This document shows positions 50,711 to 62,363 of a stretch of 64,000 nucleotides of DNA, piece by piece. Each line of letters starts with the position of its first letter. Within the stretch, counting starts at the first letter, position 1. This DNA is from Dromaius novaehollandiae (lineage: Eukaryota > Chordata > Aves > Casuariiformes > Dromaiidae). Location: NCBI RefSeq assembly GCF_036370855.1, contig NC_088117.1, positions 2,294,001-2,358,000 of the forward strand. Reading direction: 5' to 3'. The translations under genes and the position numbers were made by a program. The notes under the pieces are model-generated. The model was given only the letters and a program-made list of their open reading frames with translations, was not told where the DNA came from and searched no databases.

Positions 50711-50716
50711 ATTAAA
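50711..50716 (+). terminator. Likely RNF224 polyadenylation signal (ATTAAA)
   Basis: The common variant signal ATTAAA occurs 600 bases after the RNF224 stop codon. It is the first acceptable signal on that strand. Confidence 0.45.
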
Positions 50717-50729
50717 CAAGTCTCTGTTG

Positions 50730-53700
50730 GCCCAGCTGTGCTGCATGTGTCAGTCCTATTTGTTTGCAAGCCTCACGTTAGCCTGCGGTAAGCCCTGCTG
50801 CCTGGTGCAGGAGAACGAAGTGATGTGGCTTGCCAGTTACTCTACTCTGTTTGCTCTGTTTGTCATTTGCATGAGAAATTTGGGTGCTGGGGTAGCTGGA
50901 CAGTTAAGAGTGAGGACAACACAGTCATTAGGGGGCCAGTAGCAGTAGCAAGGAGGCTTTTGCCATGACACAGCTCCATCTGAGATTTATCTGTCTGTCA
51001 CTTGCTTTGCTCAGATCTGAGAGGCCCACCCAAAGCGAGCTCCTGACTGGCCCCATCTCTGCTGCTCATGCTGGTTTTAGTTGTGCTGTCTAAAATTCTT
51101 CCCACCTCCCTGCTTGCATGCACATACATAGCCTGTACCTAAACCCCACCACTGTTTCCATACCTGGGCTGTCAGCACTGCGTTCCCTGCCTGAATCCAA
51201 ATGGGGGGCTGCAAAGACAACACCCTAAACAGAAGGCTCTGGATTGTATCAGAGACCACACGGAGAGGTCTGGGGCACACTGGGGTGATCATAAAGTTCT
51301 TAGGTAGGGCTGGAAAGACTGAGGGTTGCCTGTGCAGCTCTTGTGGTCCTTCCTCAGAGTCCATTTTCTGCTTCCTTTTCCCATGTGGTTTACGAGCTCT
51401 TACAGTATCCCAGCTTGAAGCATTGCTGGCTAGCCCTCAGGCCTCAGCAGGGGACCTCAGTGTGTGCCTCCTTGGAGCCAGCAGTGATTTCATGTTCCCC
51501 TCCTGGCACTTGGCTGTCCACTGCACTGGCTGCCAGGGCTGTGGCCGGAGCCCAGCTCCCATGCCATGTACAGCACCCATGTTGTGTGCGATGCCCGTTC
51601 ACAATTCTGCCACAGGGTGTCACTTGTTATAAAAAAGTCAGTGCTCTGAGATCTGCTCAGAATGGGGACCCTATGGCAACAGGAGCAGGCACTGCAGAAA
51701 TAGTGCTACCTGGCATGCCCAAGTCAGACAGGACTGGGCAGAGGTGAGGGTGCCCAGCGGGATAGCAGAAGCATGGTGTGGTTCAGGGACTGTAACCCCT
51801 CTGCACCTCTGCTCCATTCTGTATTTACACCCTCACCAGAGTCCTTTGGTGACCACCAAGACTCGAGTTGTGGGGGGGACCCCTCCAGGACCCCTGCTTT
51901 TTTCAAGGTCTGAACAGTGAGCCTTTTTCTCCTTATTCTCTTGAATGGGCTCAGATGCATCTTTGAGGGCATCTGTTTTGTGCCATGGGTCCACCACTGA
52001 CTGTGTGATGCTGTCAGCCTCTCTGGCACCAGGGTATGAGTTCCTGTGAGTGCAGCACCATACCCCAGCCTTCTGCCCCACCAGTGCTCCCGGGATGGTG
52101 GCACAGTGAGGTGCTCTACTGGGCTTGGTGTACCTGGGCTGAGCTGGCTGGATCCTGCCACTGGACAAGCCCCCTCACTCACCCCTTCCCCTTCGCTCTG
52201 AGTGGGAGCAGCCCAGGCACAGTGGGAGTCAGGGGAGATCCTCAGATCTTCAATTACATGGAACCACTCAAGAAATTAAAGTCTTCAAGGATGGGATAAA
52301 AATTGGCCATAGAGTCCTAAAGCTCACCCCCCTCCATCTTTATGTTTCCCTGGCCCAGGCTGGCCAGGGTCCTGCTCTCACCCTTGCAGGCTCAGGCATG
52401 GAGACCTCCTGCCTCCCTACCCGAGCAGAACTCCCCTTGGGAGCAAGCACTGGAGCAGGGAGCCTCAGAGAAATGCAATAGCAGAGTGGTAAATGCAAAT
52501 GTCAGTGCTGTGAAACTGAGCATTGCAGGCCCCGAACATCCTGCTCCCAGTAGAGACACAGCCTCTCCTGGGTTGGTGTTGGAGCCTTTGGAAAGGGAGG
52601 GGTCCCATCACACCAAGATGCTTGGGCTGTGGAGGAGCTGCCAATGCCTTCCACTGCTGGAGGGTTTGAGGCCATCACTAGGAGATTGCTGTCACCTGGC
52701 AGGACATGTTTGCTCCAGTCCTCACTGAGCTGCTTTGGTTTGCAAATACTCCACAGCTGGGAGGTGAGAACTGGCTGGGAACAGCTCCATCTCTGCTCCA
52801 GTCATAGCTCCATGCAAAACAGAGCAGCTGTTAGCGGGACTCTGAGCTGACCTGGCACCCTGGCCTGGCTCTTCAGTGGTGGAGGATGACAAATGCCCCT
52901 GGCTCCTTGTCCCTGGTCCTGTTTCTTCACCTTCATGCCCCCTACCCCTGCTCCATTGCATCCCTCCAGCCTCAAGAACAAACTAGAAAGCTGTGTCCCT
53001 GGCCATGCGTCTCTGCATGTCCCTGCTGCATGCAGTCAGGGGCTGATCTCTGAAGGAGTTTATTTGTGTCTCCACCACATCATTTTGGGAATGATGTTGG
53101 CATGCTGGTTGGACACCCTGGATTCACTCTCCTCAGTCAGAGCAGGGCTGGCTTTGAGTCCTCTGCCTTTGGGAACTGCTTCATCATTCCTCTCCAGATC
53201 TGTTCTTGCGTGGTGCTCCATGCAGCAGATGTTAAAGGTGCAGGTCGCAGGCCTGTGCTGTGAACCCAAAGCTTGGGAGCTGCAGTACGACATCACACTG
53301 CTCCGTGCAGTCTGAGACAGCTCCAGCCTGCAGGGACACAGGGAGCTTTCCTTTGCAAACTTGGGCCCCCCGAAACATTATGCCCCAGACCTGGTGATGG
53401 GCTTAGGCACAGGAAGGCTCCTGAGGGAGACAGCAGCTCCCCGCACAGCCAGTGGTGCCCCAGGAGGGTAGGGACACTGACTGGGAGCCCCATAGAGCTG
53501 GTGATTTTGAGCCCTGGGCTGGGGGGTTGCAGACAGTGCCATTTGGGTTGGAGCCCAAAACCACAGGAGGAGGCATCATGGTAAGGGAGGAGGGCATTGG
53601 ACTGCCACTGCTGCCCTGTGAGCATCTGGCCTAGTGACTACAACTCTTTCCAGGGAATGGGACCTGGGCTCTTTCTGCAGGGTGCTATGTCCCCCTCTCA

Positions 53701-56440
53701 GGTGAAGGAGGTGGCGACAGGGACCCAGGCAAGAGGGGGACTATGTCAAATGGGATAGATTGGCTTTGGGAAGGAGTGCCTGGAGACTGGGTGTCCTTGG
53801 TGCCCCTTTCCTATGGCCCTGAGTTAGCTGCAAGGTTGCAGGGCTGAAGAAAGCAGCTGGGTAGGCTGTCAAGGGGACAGCTAAGAGAAATGCTTGTGCC
53901 CTGTGTATCCACCTCTCTGAACACAAAGGAGACATCATCTGCGGGATGCAAGGGCACCCAGAAAGGGCCAAACAGACAGTGATGCCAGGGGCCCAGCACG
54001 CTGCTGAGTGCTCGCAGTACAAATGAGGGGGAATAGTGGTGGGTACTGCCAGGACACAGGGCCGCAAAGGGGAGTCACCAGCTCGCAAGTGCAACAGCAG
54101 GGTTGGTGGGGCTACAGTGCGGGTGCCAGCCCTCCCGACCAACTCCAAACCAGTCTGGCAAGAGGGCAAAGCTGTGGCCCCACAGCTGCGGCATGCACCA
54201 CACTAGGCAGTCTGCTGGGTGCAGCCTAGGCATGCGAAACGGGAGCGAGGCCAGGCACGACTAGCGACGGCCCCGTTCTCGGCCTGTGGCTACAGCAGGG
54301 AGCACGGCGTGGACATTCTTCATCCTGCGTACCGTCAGAGGGAGCAGCAGACTGGCAATGAGGGGGCTGGAAGAGGGAGTTGAGGTGGGTTCGGGGCCTC
54401 CTGGGTTCTCTAGGCACAATAGCTGGAAATAGCCATGCTTTTGATAAGATGTTTTTTTCCCTGCAATACATTTTGCACATCCCACGTGACCTCAGAGCCA
54501 GAAGAAGTGGGCAATGCATCCTGCAAGGAGGAAGAGCGTTGTGGGACTGGGGTCCCCTATGATTCAGCTCCCCAAAGAGTCTGCAGCTGCTGGGGGTGCT
54601 AGCAGGGTGAGTCAGTATTACCACTCCACGTGGCTGCGGGTTCATGCCCTGCTTCAGGGCAGGGCTAGGCTGGGCTGGAGGATTCTTCTGAATTATTTCC
54701 AGATGGGGATTAATGCAGCAAACTGAGTTTGCTGCAGGATAGATAAACAAACCGAAGTTCCTCTAGATGCTGTTAATAAACCGGTCTGCCCACCGCTTCT
54801 GCCCCTGCTCTAGGTGCGCCTCATTCCCAGCCTGGGGCGCAGGTGTACACTCTGCCTTGCTGCCCTTCTAGTGCTTTTGCCGTGGGGCAGAGGTGGCAGC
54901 GATTCCCTTTGGGCCACGAATGCTGAGGGATCCCAAATGGCAAAGGGGCTGTGAGAGCATATTTTGAGGACAGTCTCTTTGCTTCCAGCCATCACGTTGG
55001 ACTCTGGGTGGGGTGCCTGACTCTGGGTCAGCACTTCCAGCTGACCCTCCCCCATGAGTCTTCTGTGTCTTGCTGATGGGTAAAATGTCCTGCTGCCCAC
55101 AAGTCTCCATACAGGCATCGAGCAGGCCTTTGCAGGGCTGCAAGGAAAGCCTGGCTCTGGCTCTGGTGTGGCCAGCAGACTTCAGCTTTGCCAGGGAAAG
55201 CAGGTGCGGGGGATTGAACCTTCTCCTCACTAGCCTTCTGTTATGGGGTATCAGACAGCTTTGAAACCAGAGGAGGTGTAAACAGGGTGGAGTTAGACTT
55301 TGAGCCCTCTCACACTGGCACTGCCGTTCCAAGGTGAAGGCACGCTCAGGTCAGGCGGCTAAAGCCCCAAATGTTCATGTTTCTCACTCGTTCTCATGTG
55401 GAGGCTCCCAGGTTGCCCCCGCGTGCATGCTGATGTATTTCTGCATGTGCGTGTGTGTGAGGGGATAGCCCAAGTCTCCCAACTCCTTCAGCACAAACTG
55501 TCCTGGGGCAGTCTGGAGTAGTGGTCAGAGTACCCTGGTCAGCAAGGATACCTGGATGGGCTGGCAGTGGTGTGGGCCAGCAGCCTGTGTCCCACCAGCT
55601 GCAATACACCTCCACCACCCCAGGGCAGGAGCTCCAGAGGATCCTTCTGGGGATAAGGAGGCTGGTTGACCCAGCAGACTCAGCCCTCCATCCCTCCACA
55701 TACTGACATGGCTTGTGGTCTCCTGCTACATGCAAACAGAGCCCAGAGCAAGGAGTGGGGTGGGCAGTGGCTCCTAGCAGAGCTCCCCATTGAGGAGTTC
55801 CTGGCCATGGTAGGGCCAGCACAGGAGATGGGATTAGATCTGTCCATAATATGGCTTAAGCTTTGTCCCATCGCAGCCAGCTACAGGGGCCCTAGGTCCA
55901 TATACCCCTCTGTGCATGGCGGGGTGGGGGCCCGCACATCTGTGGGGGCTACTCTGAGGGGAATATGGAGACCAAGAGATGAGTCTGTTTTTCTTACAGC
56001 TCTCCAGCCTGCAGCACACACAAGCAGTTAATCCCAGGCTGTGCAGAGCTGGCTCCTTACCTGGCTGGAACAGTGCCTGGAAGGGGGAGGGATGAGGGCA
56101 CGGCTCTGCACCTTGCCAGGGCAGGCATCACTGCAAAAATATTTGCTAAGAAAAGTGCAGCTCCACCCTGAGGAAAGCTGAGGCCGGACGTGCAGCTGGC
56201 TCCAGGTTTGCAGACGGAGGGTGGTGGTGAGCTGCGTTCCGGCAAACGCGAGTGGCTACCAGGAGCCGAGCACATCAACCTCGGAGCCAGGCACACTGCG
56301 GCACCTCTGCTCTGCACCCTCGGGCCCACCCAAGGGTGCCCAGCAGGGTAGGCCCACAGGCTGTGCGTGGCTGGGCAGGGCGACGGGCACTAGGAACGCA
56401 CTTGTAGGGGAATCCCGACACTGGAGGTAGGGAGCCGTTG
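50730..56440. other. Intergenic between RNF224 and LRRC26
   Basis: In human, SLC34A3 follows RNF224, but I find none of its transmembrane segments here. Frames of up to about 170 codons exist, none recognised. A CpG-enriched patch near 54,200-54,320 overlaps a short minus-strand frame ending in an Arg-rich tail (54,261-54,485), which is weakly protein-like. Confidence 0.45.
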
Positions 56441-56458
56441 CCATCTCAGTGGGCAGCT

Positions 56459-58254
56459 ATGGGCAGCTGGAGGGGCCTGGGCACCTGGATCACCTGCCTA
56501 TTCCTCCTGCACCCGCTGCCCTCTCCAGCATGCCCAGCTGCCTGCCATTGCTCCTTGGGGGACGTGGACTGCACCGAACATGACCTGCACGAGGTGCCAC
56601 ATAACCTATCAGCCAATACCAGCACTCTGTGGCTTGGCTACAACTTCATCACCGCGCTCAGACCAGGCTCTTTCCCCTTCCTGCCGGTGCTGCTGCGACT
56701 CAGCCTGCCTCACAACCACCTGGGGACAATCCACAGCCAGGCCCTTGTGGGGCTTGGGGAGCTGCAGGAGCTGGACCTCAGCAACAACTACCTTACTGTG
56801 CTGACCTCGGAAACCTTCCTGCCCCTCATCAGCTTGGTCACACTCAACCTGGGGAGCAACAGGCTGGGGGAGCTGGAGCCCAGGGTCCTGTACGCCCTGC
56901 CCCAGCTCCAAGCGCTCTTCCTGCACAGCAACCCCTGGGTGTGCACCTGCAGCATCCAGCCCCTCTGGTACTGGCTCAGCCACAACAAGGAAAAAATTAA
57001 AGGTAAGTGTGCAGAGGGCTCTGTCCCCATCCTCCTCACCCTCTCCAGGCAGGCCAGGCACCTGTGTCAGGCCTGAGGCTGGACCCCAGCACCGTGACTG
57101 CCAGCAGCTGTGGGCCCATATAGGAGCCTACACTTTGGGCACCACAACACAGTCCACTGCCCGGTGCACAGTACAGTGAGGTTCCCCATGTCCCATACCA
57201 GACCATGGAGTCTCTTGTGTCTCCCTGGGTGGCCATGTCCCTGGGTCTGGTCCCTGGTGTCCATCCTCAGGTGGCTGGTGCATGGTCCTCGGCCACTAGC
57301 AAGGATTTTCTGGAGAGCTGGATGGGGCAATGTCACCACCACTGACACCAGTCCAGCCATGGTGAGGGTAATGGGCATTGGGCAATGGGCACCTGAGGTG
57401 CCAAAAAGAGCCTGCATATCAGGATGGGCGTTACCCCTGGCTCTGCCATAGCTCACTGCCTTCATTGCCTCACCCCTTCGCCAGTGTCTTCATGTCAGTC
57501 TGATCCTTCATTTCCTTATATTGGGAACCTTAGTGAGAGAAAGCTGTCTGTGAGGTCTCTTCCTCTGCTGCCGTCTGTTCCCATTTGCTGCTGCCTTGGG
57601 TGCCTGCCTGACTTTGCCTGAGCTGGCTGGGGACTTTCTGTGGCATTGCCAGGCTGGCTGCCCACTGCTCCCCATGTCCCATCACATCCCATCCTGCCCC
57701 AACCCCATTTTCCAGTCTTGTCATGCCCTCTCCAGCACTGTCCCAGCCCCACCATCTCCTCCCTCTCCCCAAGCCACAGGATGTAGGAAAGCCCCACGCC
57801 CTTCCTGCTCCCCATCTTAGCATCCTACCCTGGACTGTCTTGGTCCACCTGGCTGCGCAGTCCTTGTCCACCTGCCCTGGTCCCATCTGTCCCATACAGA
57901 ACTACCATCCCCCTGCCCATGACACCCACCTACCCTGTCCCAGCTGCCCAGTGTGCCCAGGTACCTGCCCTTCAGTGCTACTTTTCTCTTCCAGAGAAGA
58001 GTTTGCTCTTGTGCACGTCCCCAGAGCAGCTGATCAACTATCCAGTCATGGCCTTCACGAATGAGTCCTTCAGGCAATGCCAGGAGAACTCACTGCGTGC
58101 CCAGGACTATGCCTTCTTTCTGCTCATTGGACCATTCTGTTTCCTGGCCAGCATCTTCCTCTGCATCTTCATGGGCTCCATCACTGTTGTCTGCCACAAC
58201 CTGCACAAACAATCACACTCCTGGAAGAGATCTCCTGTCTGCAGGTGGCACTGA
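56459..58254 (+). CDS. LRRC26: LRRC26-like BK-channel gamma subunit (2 exons)
   Basis: Exon 1 is 56459-57002 (donor AG|GTAAGT). Exon 2 is 57995-58254 (acceptor TTTTCTCTTCCAG). The intron splits a Glu codon after its first base, and the joined product is 267 residues. Order of parts: signal peptide (1 to about 24), LRRNT cysteine cap C25-x3-C29-x-C31-x6-C38, four 24-residue LRRs (about 55-150), and an LRRCT cap beginning NPWVCTC (C162, C164, with C188 and C210). A single transmembrane helix (about 220-245) and a short cytosolic tail (CHNLHKQSHSWKRS) follow. N-glycosylation sequons are visible (for example N49-L-S and N53-T-S). Family knowledge: LRRC26 shifts BK channel opening to negative voltages in secretory epithelia. 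Compared with human LRRC26 one LRR appears to be missing and the basic tail is weaker. Assignment to LRRC26 rather than LRRC52/55/38 rests on locus and on the second-exon match (C-x-n-AF-x-n-C-x-n-L-x-x-x-D). Confidence 0.85.
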
Positions 58255-58589
58255 GGCAAGGCAAGGAGGCACTTGACAGGCCGTGGTCTATGCCCTTCGC
58301 AGATGCCTACACCCAGCCATTGGAAATGTTTCCCCGCGAACCAGTGAGAGGATGTTCTATTCCTGGAATTTGTTCTCTTTCTTCCTCCCAGTGTCCCCAG
58401 AGTTGATGCCAAGCCAGGATCCTCTGCACGCTCTACCAGGGTAAACAGCCTCCAGCCCAGCCCCCATGCAGGACACAGACTGGTTGCAAATACTCTCCAC
58501 GTTTCAGGAGGCACCCCTAGATCTGCACATCCATTTCCCTGGGGACCTTTTTCCTCTAGTGCATCCCATCCTCTCCCTCCTGCTCCCCA

Positions 58590-58960
58590 GAGGCCTCTGT
58601 CTGCCTCTGGGTGCGTCCTAGGGGTCATTGTTTGCCTTTCAATGCCTTCCAAAGCCCTCCCTGTGCCTTTTGGTGCCCCCGTCTCCTCCATCTGGCATTC
58701 AGTGACCCAAGCAGCCTCAGGGTGCCTTTCAGTGTCCCCCAGATCCCTTGTTTTGGCTTTTGGTGCATCCAAACACCTTCTGTTTGCCTTTCTGTACCCT
58801 TGCCAGGCCTTGGTCTGCCTTTTGGTGCACCCCAGAGTCATCCATGTGCCTTCTGGTGCACCTGAAGACCCTGTATGCCTTTCCATGCAAACCAGAACCC
58901 TTTATTTGGCTTTCAGGGTGTCCCAGAGTCTCCATGTGTCTCTCAGAGAGCCGAAGACCC
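58590..58960 (+). repeat. About 30-bp minisatellite, roughly 12 diverged units
   Basis: Units begin TGCCTTTYGGTGCMCCC and repeat every 29-31 bases through the block, with many substitutions. As 30 is a multiple of three, both strands give frames with a 10-residue peptide repeat; the minus-strand frame extends to 259 codons. The array lies in the likely 3' UTR or just downstream of LRRC26. Confidence 0.8.
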
Positions 58961-58982
58961 CACCATGTGCTGCCCAAGAGGG

Positions 58983-59265
58983 GAATAGATTGCAAAATGT
59001 TTCTCCCCTGATAGCTTTTCCCCTGAGCTGGGTTGGCTCAGCCAACAGCCTAGGACTAGGGTTAGGGTAAAAGTTATAGTTTGGAAAGAGAGAATGCCTA
59101 GAGCTCCTATTAGTGTGGGGCTGCAAAGAAGCTGCCAAAAGAAGGTGTGGACTGCAAAAAAGTTTCTCTCCGACAGCTTTTCCACTGTGCTATAGTTGGG
59201 AGATTGGCCAAAGCTCATCTGGGGTGAAGGTCTAGGTTTAGCATTAAGGTTGGGAGTAAGATAAT
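58983..59265 (+). repeat. Two diverged direct copies of a 115-bp unit
   Basis: The segments at 58,983-59,095 and 59,147-59,265 share phrases in the same order: a GATTGCAAAA / GACTGCAAAA start, GTTTCTC-CCTGATAGCTTTTCC / GTTTCTC-CCGACAGCTTTTCC, then GGTTAGGGT / GGTTTAGCATTAAGGTTGGG. The pair interrupts the 30-bp minisatellite. Confidence 0.65.
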
Positions 59266-59339
59266 TGCCCCCAAAACCTTCATACTCACTTTGTTGCCCC
59301 CAAAGTCCCCATTTTACCTGTCAGTCTAAGCCAGCATGA

Positions 59340-59445
59340 TTGGATTCCTTTCCATGCACCCCAGACCTCCATGTGTCTTTCCATGCATGCTGGTGGCCTC
59401 CGGGTGCCTTTTGGTGCCTTCCATAGCATTCCTTTGGCATCCACA
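59340..59445 (+). repeat. Further units of the 30-bp minisatellite
   Basis: Three to four more units with the same CCTTTCCATGCACCCCAGA-type consensus lie beyond the 115-bp duplicate. This suggests the duplicate was inserted into, or expanded within, a once continuous array. Confidence 0.65.
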
Positions 59446-59449
59446 CATA

Positions 59450-60400
59450 AAGGAAGTCTCTCAGAGACTTTACTCATAAAACTGTTAAAATTCTCTAAGA
59501 GATTCCCTTTTAGTGCAGCCATGGGCAGCAGGAAAGGCCCGGAACTGAGAGGCTCCCATGGTGGGGACTGTGGGCAGGACCCAGCTTAGCTGGAGCATCC
59601 AAGGAAGAGGGCCAGACCCATGTGCTACAAAGCCTGTGTGAGTTATGTGGGGGACAAAAAGCCCCATGGGGTTCCAGCCCCCACTGCAGGCACTTAGTGC
59701 CTGCTTCCCTCGGTGCTTCCTTGACTATCCCCATCCACAAAAAGGGGATGGGGCAGCCCATACCATCCCACAACCCTGCTGCCACCTGCACTTCCCTGCA
59801 GAAATGCTCCTCTCCTGCATCGCATGGAAATGCTCGGTGGGGATACTGTAATATACACTGGAGCTAGCTGGAGCTATGATTAGAACAGCCAAGATACAGA
59901 AAAGCAAGATGAAAGTGCAAGCAGGGTGAAGGGAGCATCAGTCATGAAGGAGAAACACCCCATCTGACACGAGCTCTTAAGCACTGTAAGACAGTAACAG
60001 CCCCAGTGAGACGGCTGCAGCTATCAGCTACTCCCTTTTAGGTCCAGCAGAGCAGCAAGGAATGCTTCCCCACACAGAAGCTGAAGAAAAAGCTAGGAAT
60101 GGGGTGGAGGAAATCCTTTCAAGAGCCGTTGCCAGAGGTTAAATAAACCATGCCATGATAAAAAACAAATGAAACCTTGTCTCAACTGTTGTTGGCTCCA
60201 ATTATTTTTTCCAAAAGAAAAAACAAACCAACAAGGTGTTACAGTGCCCAGTTCCCAGTAAACTCTTCCCACAGCGCAGCTCCATGGTGAGGGGTGTGAG
60301 GGCTGTGGGGAGAAGAGCAAGCCAGAAAATGTAGGCCCATTACACCTGCAACAACTCCTTGAATGCTGACGGTCCCTCTGCTTCCATTGTCCATGTGCTT
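59450..60400. other. Intergenic, no recognised gene
   Basis: AT-richer toward 60,200. A plus-strand AATAAA at 60,142-60,147 could end an extended LRRC26 transcript of about 1.9 kb 3' UTR. No exon is seen. Confidence 0.4.
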
Positions 60401-60404
60401 GACG

Positions 60405-60862
60405 CTTATCCCGGGAGCAATCCCATCTCTCCTGGCCGCCTCTATGGTGTCGCCACTTGGTCCTCCCCGAGAAGGCCTGGCATCCCCGACTCGGAGCTAG
60501 GAGCTCGCCTGTCGTCGTCGGTGGTCACCCAATCCCTGCTCCTCCACCTTGGCCGTCTGGGTTGAAGAGTCATGACCCCTCGGGGGTCCAACTCCACCCT
60601 GAGAAGTGCTGGCTGAGAGCTGACTGCCTGCTGAGCAGGAGCCCGGCATGCCAGCGGCTCCCCGGAAGGACCTGCCTGGCAGCACCCAGAAAGCAACAGC
60701 AGGCAACACAGCCCCACGCCGAGCAGTGCCCTGCGATGGGAGCAGAAACTGAGTCCCCCGTCCTTCAGTGGGTGCCTCTGGGAAACAAGCTCGCTCACTT
60801 TCTGCAGCTCCAGCTGGAGGCTGAAATGGTAGCCCCAGCTGGCTAGCACGGGGGGTGGGCAA
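60405..60862 (-). pseudogene. Partial duplicate of the TOPORS-like gene's 3' end, RING missing
   Basis: The segment 60,405-60,600 is a direct copy, roughly 80% identical by eye, of 62,270-62,460, which covers the last codons and 3' UTR of the TOPORS-like gene. On the minus strand both copies end in the same frame with GDHRRRQASS and a stop (60,497-60,499 here), preceded by a PPRG-x(12) stretch. In this copy the open frame continues upstream to 60,862, but that part is unrelated to the RING/Arg-rich region and has no zinc ligands. It is either a truncated duplicate or the last exon of a second gene whose upstream exons I cannot identify. Confidence 0.6.
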
Positions 60863-61361
60863 GAGGTGGACTAGCAGCTCTCAGCAGCCCGCAGGCGGAA
60901 GAACATGAGTCTTTTAATAGAGAAAAAGCACCCAGAGAAACTGAGGGCACTTTCCCAAATACAGAGCTGAAGCATTGGGCTCCCCAGGCAGGGGCAGGCG
61001 GGCGGCTCTGCACGCTGGGCCTGTCCCCCCCAGCTCCAGCAGCCCCCACCCCCAGCCCCAGCGTAGCCCAGGCCATTTCTTCCCGGGTCCCCGCAGCATC
61101 GCTGTTGCTGGTTGTGCTTGCTGGTGTGTACGTACACACTATGGGCTGCACTTTAAGGTTTATTGACTGTTTAGGGATGTAAAAGGCAATCGCAGCTGAG
61201 GCCTATGGTGGAGTCTTCTCAGCTGTTCTGGCACTTTCCCTCATGAACCAGCGGTGAGCAGAGCTGCCGGTTCAAACCGGATCCGGCCGGACTGGCGGCG
61301 CGAGGGACAGGCACGTTCCATAGGAGGAAAGGTGTCGGTGTGCGACCTCGAGCGGATGTAG

Positions 61362-61490
61362 AAACGTCTGGAAGGAGTGAAGGAGCACCTGAAAAGCTTC
61401 GCTCCTGTTTCCTATGCAGAGATCATGCTGCTGATGCTCCTTGTCTGCGTTGTCACCATGTGCTGCCTGCTAGAGCACTACAGAAACTAG
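61362..61490 (+). other. Short frame with a predicted membrane segment (weak)
   Basis: A 42-codon plus-strand frame between two TAG codons encodes a charged segment (KRLEGVKEHLKSF) followed by a hydrophobic helix (AEIMLLMLLVCVVTMCCLL) and a four-residue polar end. It looks like the C-terminus of a tail-anchored protein. No ATG precedes the helix and the upstream AG lacks a polypyrimidine tract. It may be a relic or chance. Confidence 0.2.
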
Positions 61491-61559
61491 AAAAGCAGTG
61501 GACAGAGCCCCAGGGACGAGCAAGTGCCCCTGCCAGGGCCCCGCCCGTGCTCCCAAGGC

Positions 61560-62100
61560 CATCAGAGAAAGCCGAGAAAGCAAGGCCCCTGGCTAAGAGG
61601 TCTGTGTCGTGCTCTCGGGGCTGTCGGCGAGGTCGGCCACGCGGGGAACGGCTTCGGCAGCTGGGCGCCAGTGGCCGTGCGGCCGTGCCGTGCCGCCTCA
61701 GCCGCGCAGCCACAGCCAGGTTGCTGAGGGCTTCGTGGGCCACAGCAAAGGCCGCTGGAGCTGGGGCAGCGCGGCGTTTGCGCTGGCGCTGCAGGGACAG
61801 GACCTGGCGCCTGCTTTCCCACGCCTTTCCCCCACGGAGCCGCGCTCCCAAGATGGCTGCCGGGAGACAGCTGCGGCACGTGGCAGCGCCGGCACCACGA
61901 CTCCCCGCCGGGCAGTGTCCCCCCGTGCCGACGGACACCCGCCCGGCACCCCCCCGGGCGTCACAGCCTGCAAAGTGGGGAAAGTGCCTTTCCTGCCCCA
62001 GAGCAAGGCCTGTCTCCCCGCCCAGCCCCGCCCAGCCCCTCCCCGTGCCCCCCCAGCACGACGCAAACGCCCCTTCCAGCACGAGGAGATTGGCGCATGG
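61560..62100 (+). promoter_or_regulatory. CpG-rich segment with a YY1 site
   Basis: CpG density is high. CAAGATGGCTGCC at 61849-61861 matches the YY1 consensus of the kind found at transcription starts, where its ATG often is the start codon. An open plus-strand frame from that ATG (MAAGRQLRHVAAPAPR...) runs to about 62,419. It overlaps the TOPORS-like gene antisense and has low-complexity Pro/Arg composition, so coding is doubtful. Confidence 0.4.
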
Positions 62101-62109
62101 AGGAGGTGG

Positions 62110-62115
62110 TTTATT
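62110..62115 (-). terminator. TOPORS-like polyadenylation signal (AATAAA)
   Basis: TTTATT on plus reads AATAAA on minus, 248 bases after the stop codon of the TOPORS-like gene. This gives a compact 3' UTR. Confidence 0.6.
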
Positions 62116-62363
62116 TTCCACAAAAGCACGACTCGACCAGAGGCGAAGCACGGATTTGCCCCGGTGGCCAAAGGGCAAGCGCTGGGCAGCCTGGGTTTGC
62201 ATCGCGTGCTCCCAGTCCCTGTGCGCAGGACGGCCGCAGGACCTCCGCTGCCATCGTCTGCCCGCTCGCTGCCTTTGCCAGGAGCGATCGCAGCTCTCCT
62301 GGCCTCCTCTCTGGTGTCACCGCTCGGTCCTCCCCGAGAAGGCCTGGCGTCCCCGACTCGGAG

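Noticed and set aside
50730-56440. Search for an SLC34A3 orthologue after RNF224, as in human
   Set aside because: No multi-pass membrane exons or family motifs were seen; the gene appears to be absent from this interval.
58107-58886. 259-codon minus-strand frame with a 10-residue repeat
   Set aside because: It overlaps LRRC26 exon 2 antisense and the 30-bp minisatellite that produces the peptide periodicity.
59050-59070. Telomere-like GGGTTAGGGT phrase
   Set aside because: Fewer than two TTAGGG units are present and the phrase belongs to the 115-bp duplicated unit; it is not an interstitial telomere array.
61265-61290. tRNA B-box-like GGTTCAAACC
   Set aside because: No A box, cloverleaf or acceptor stem could be formed around it.
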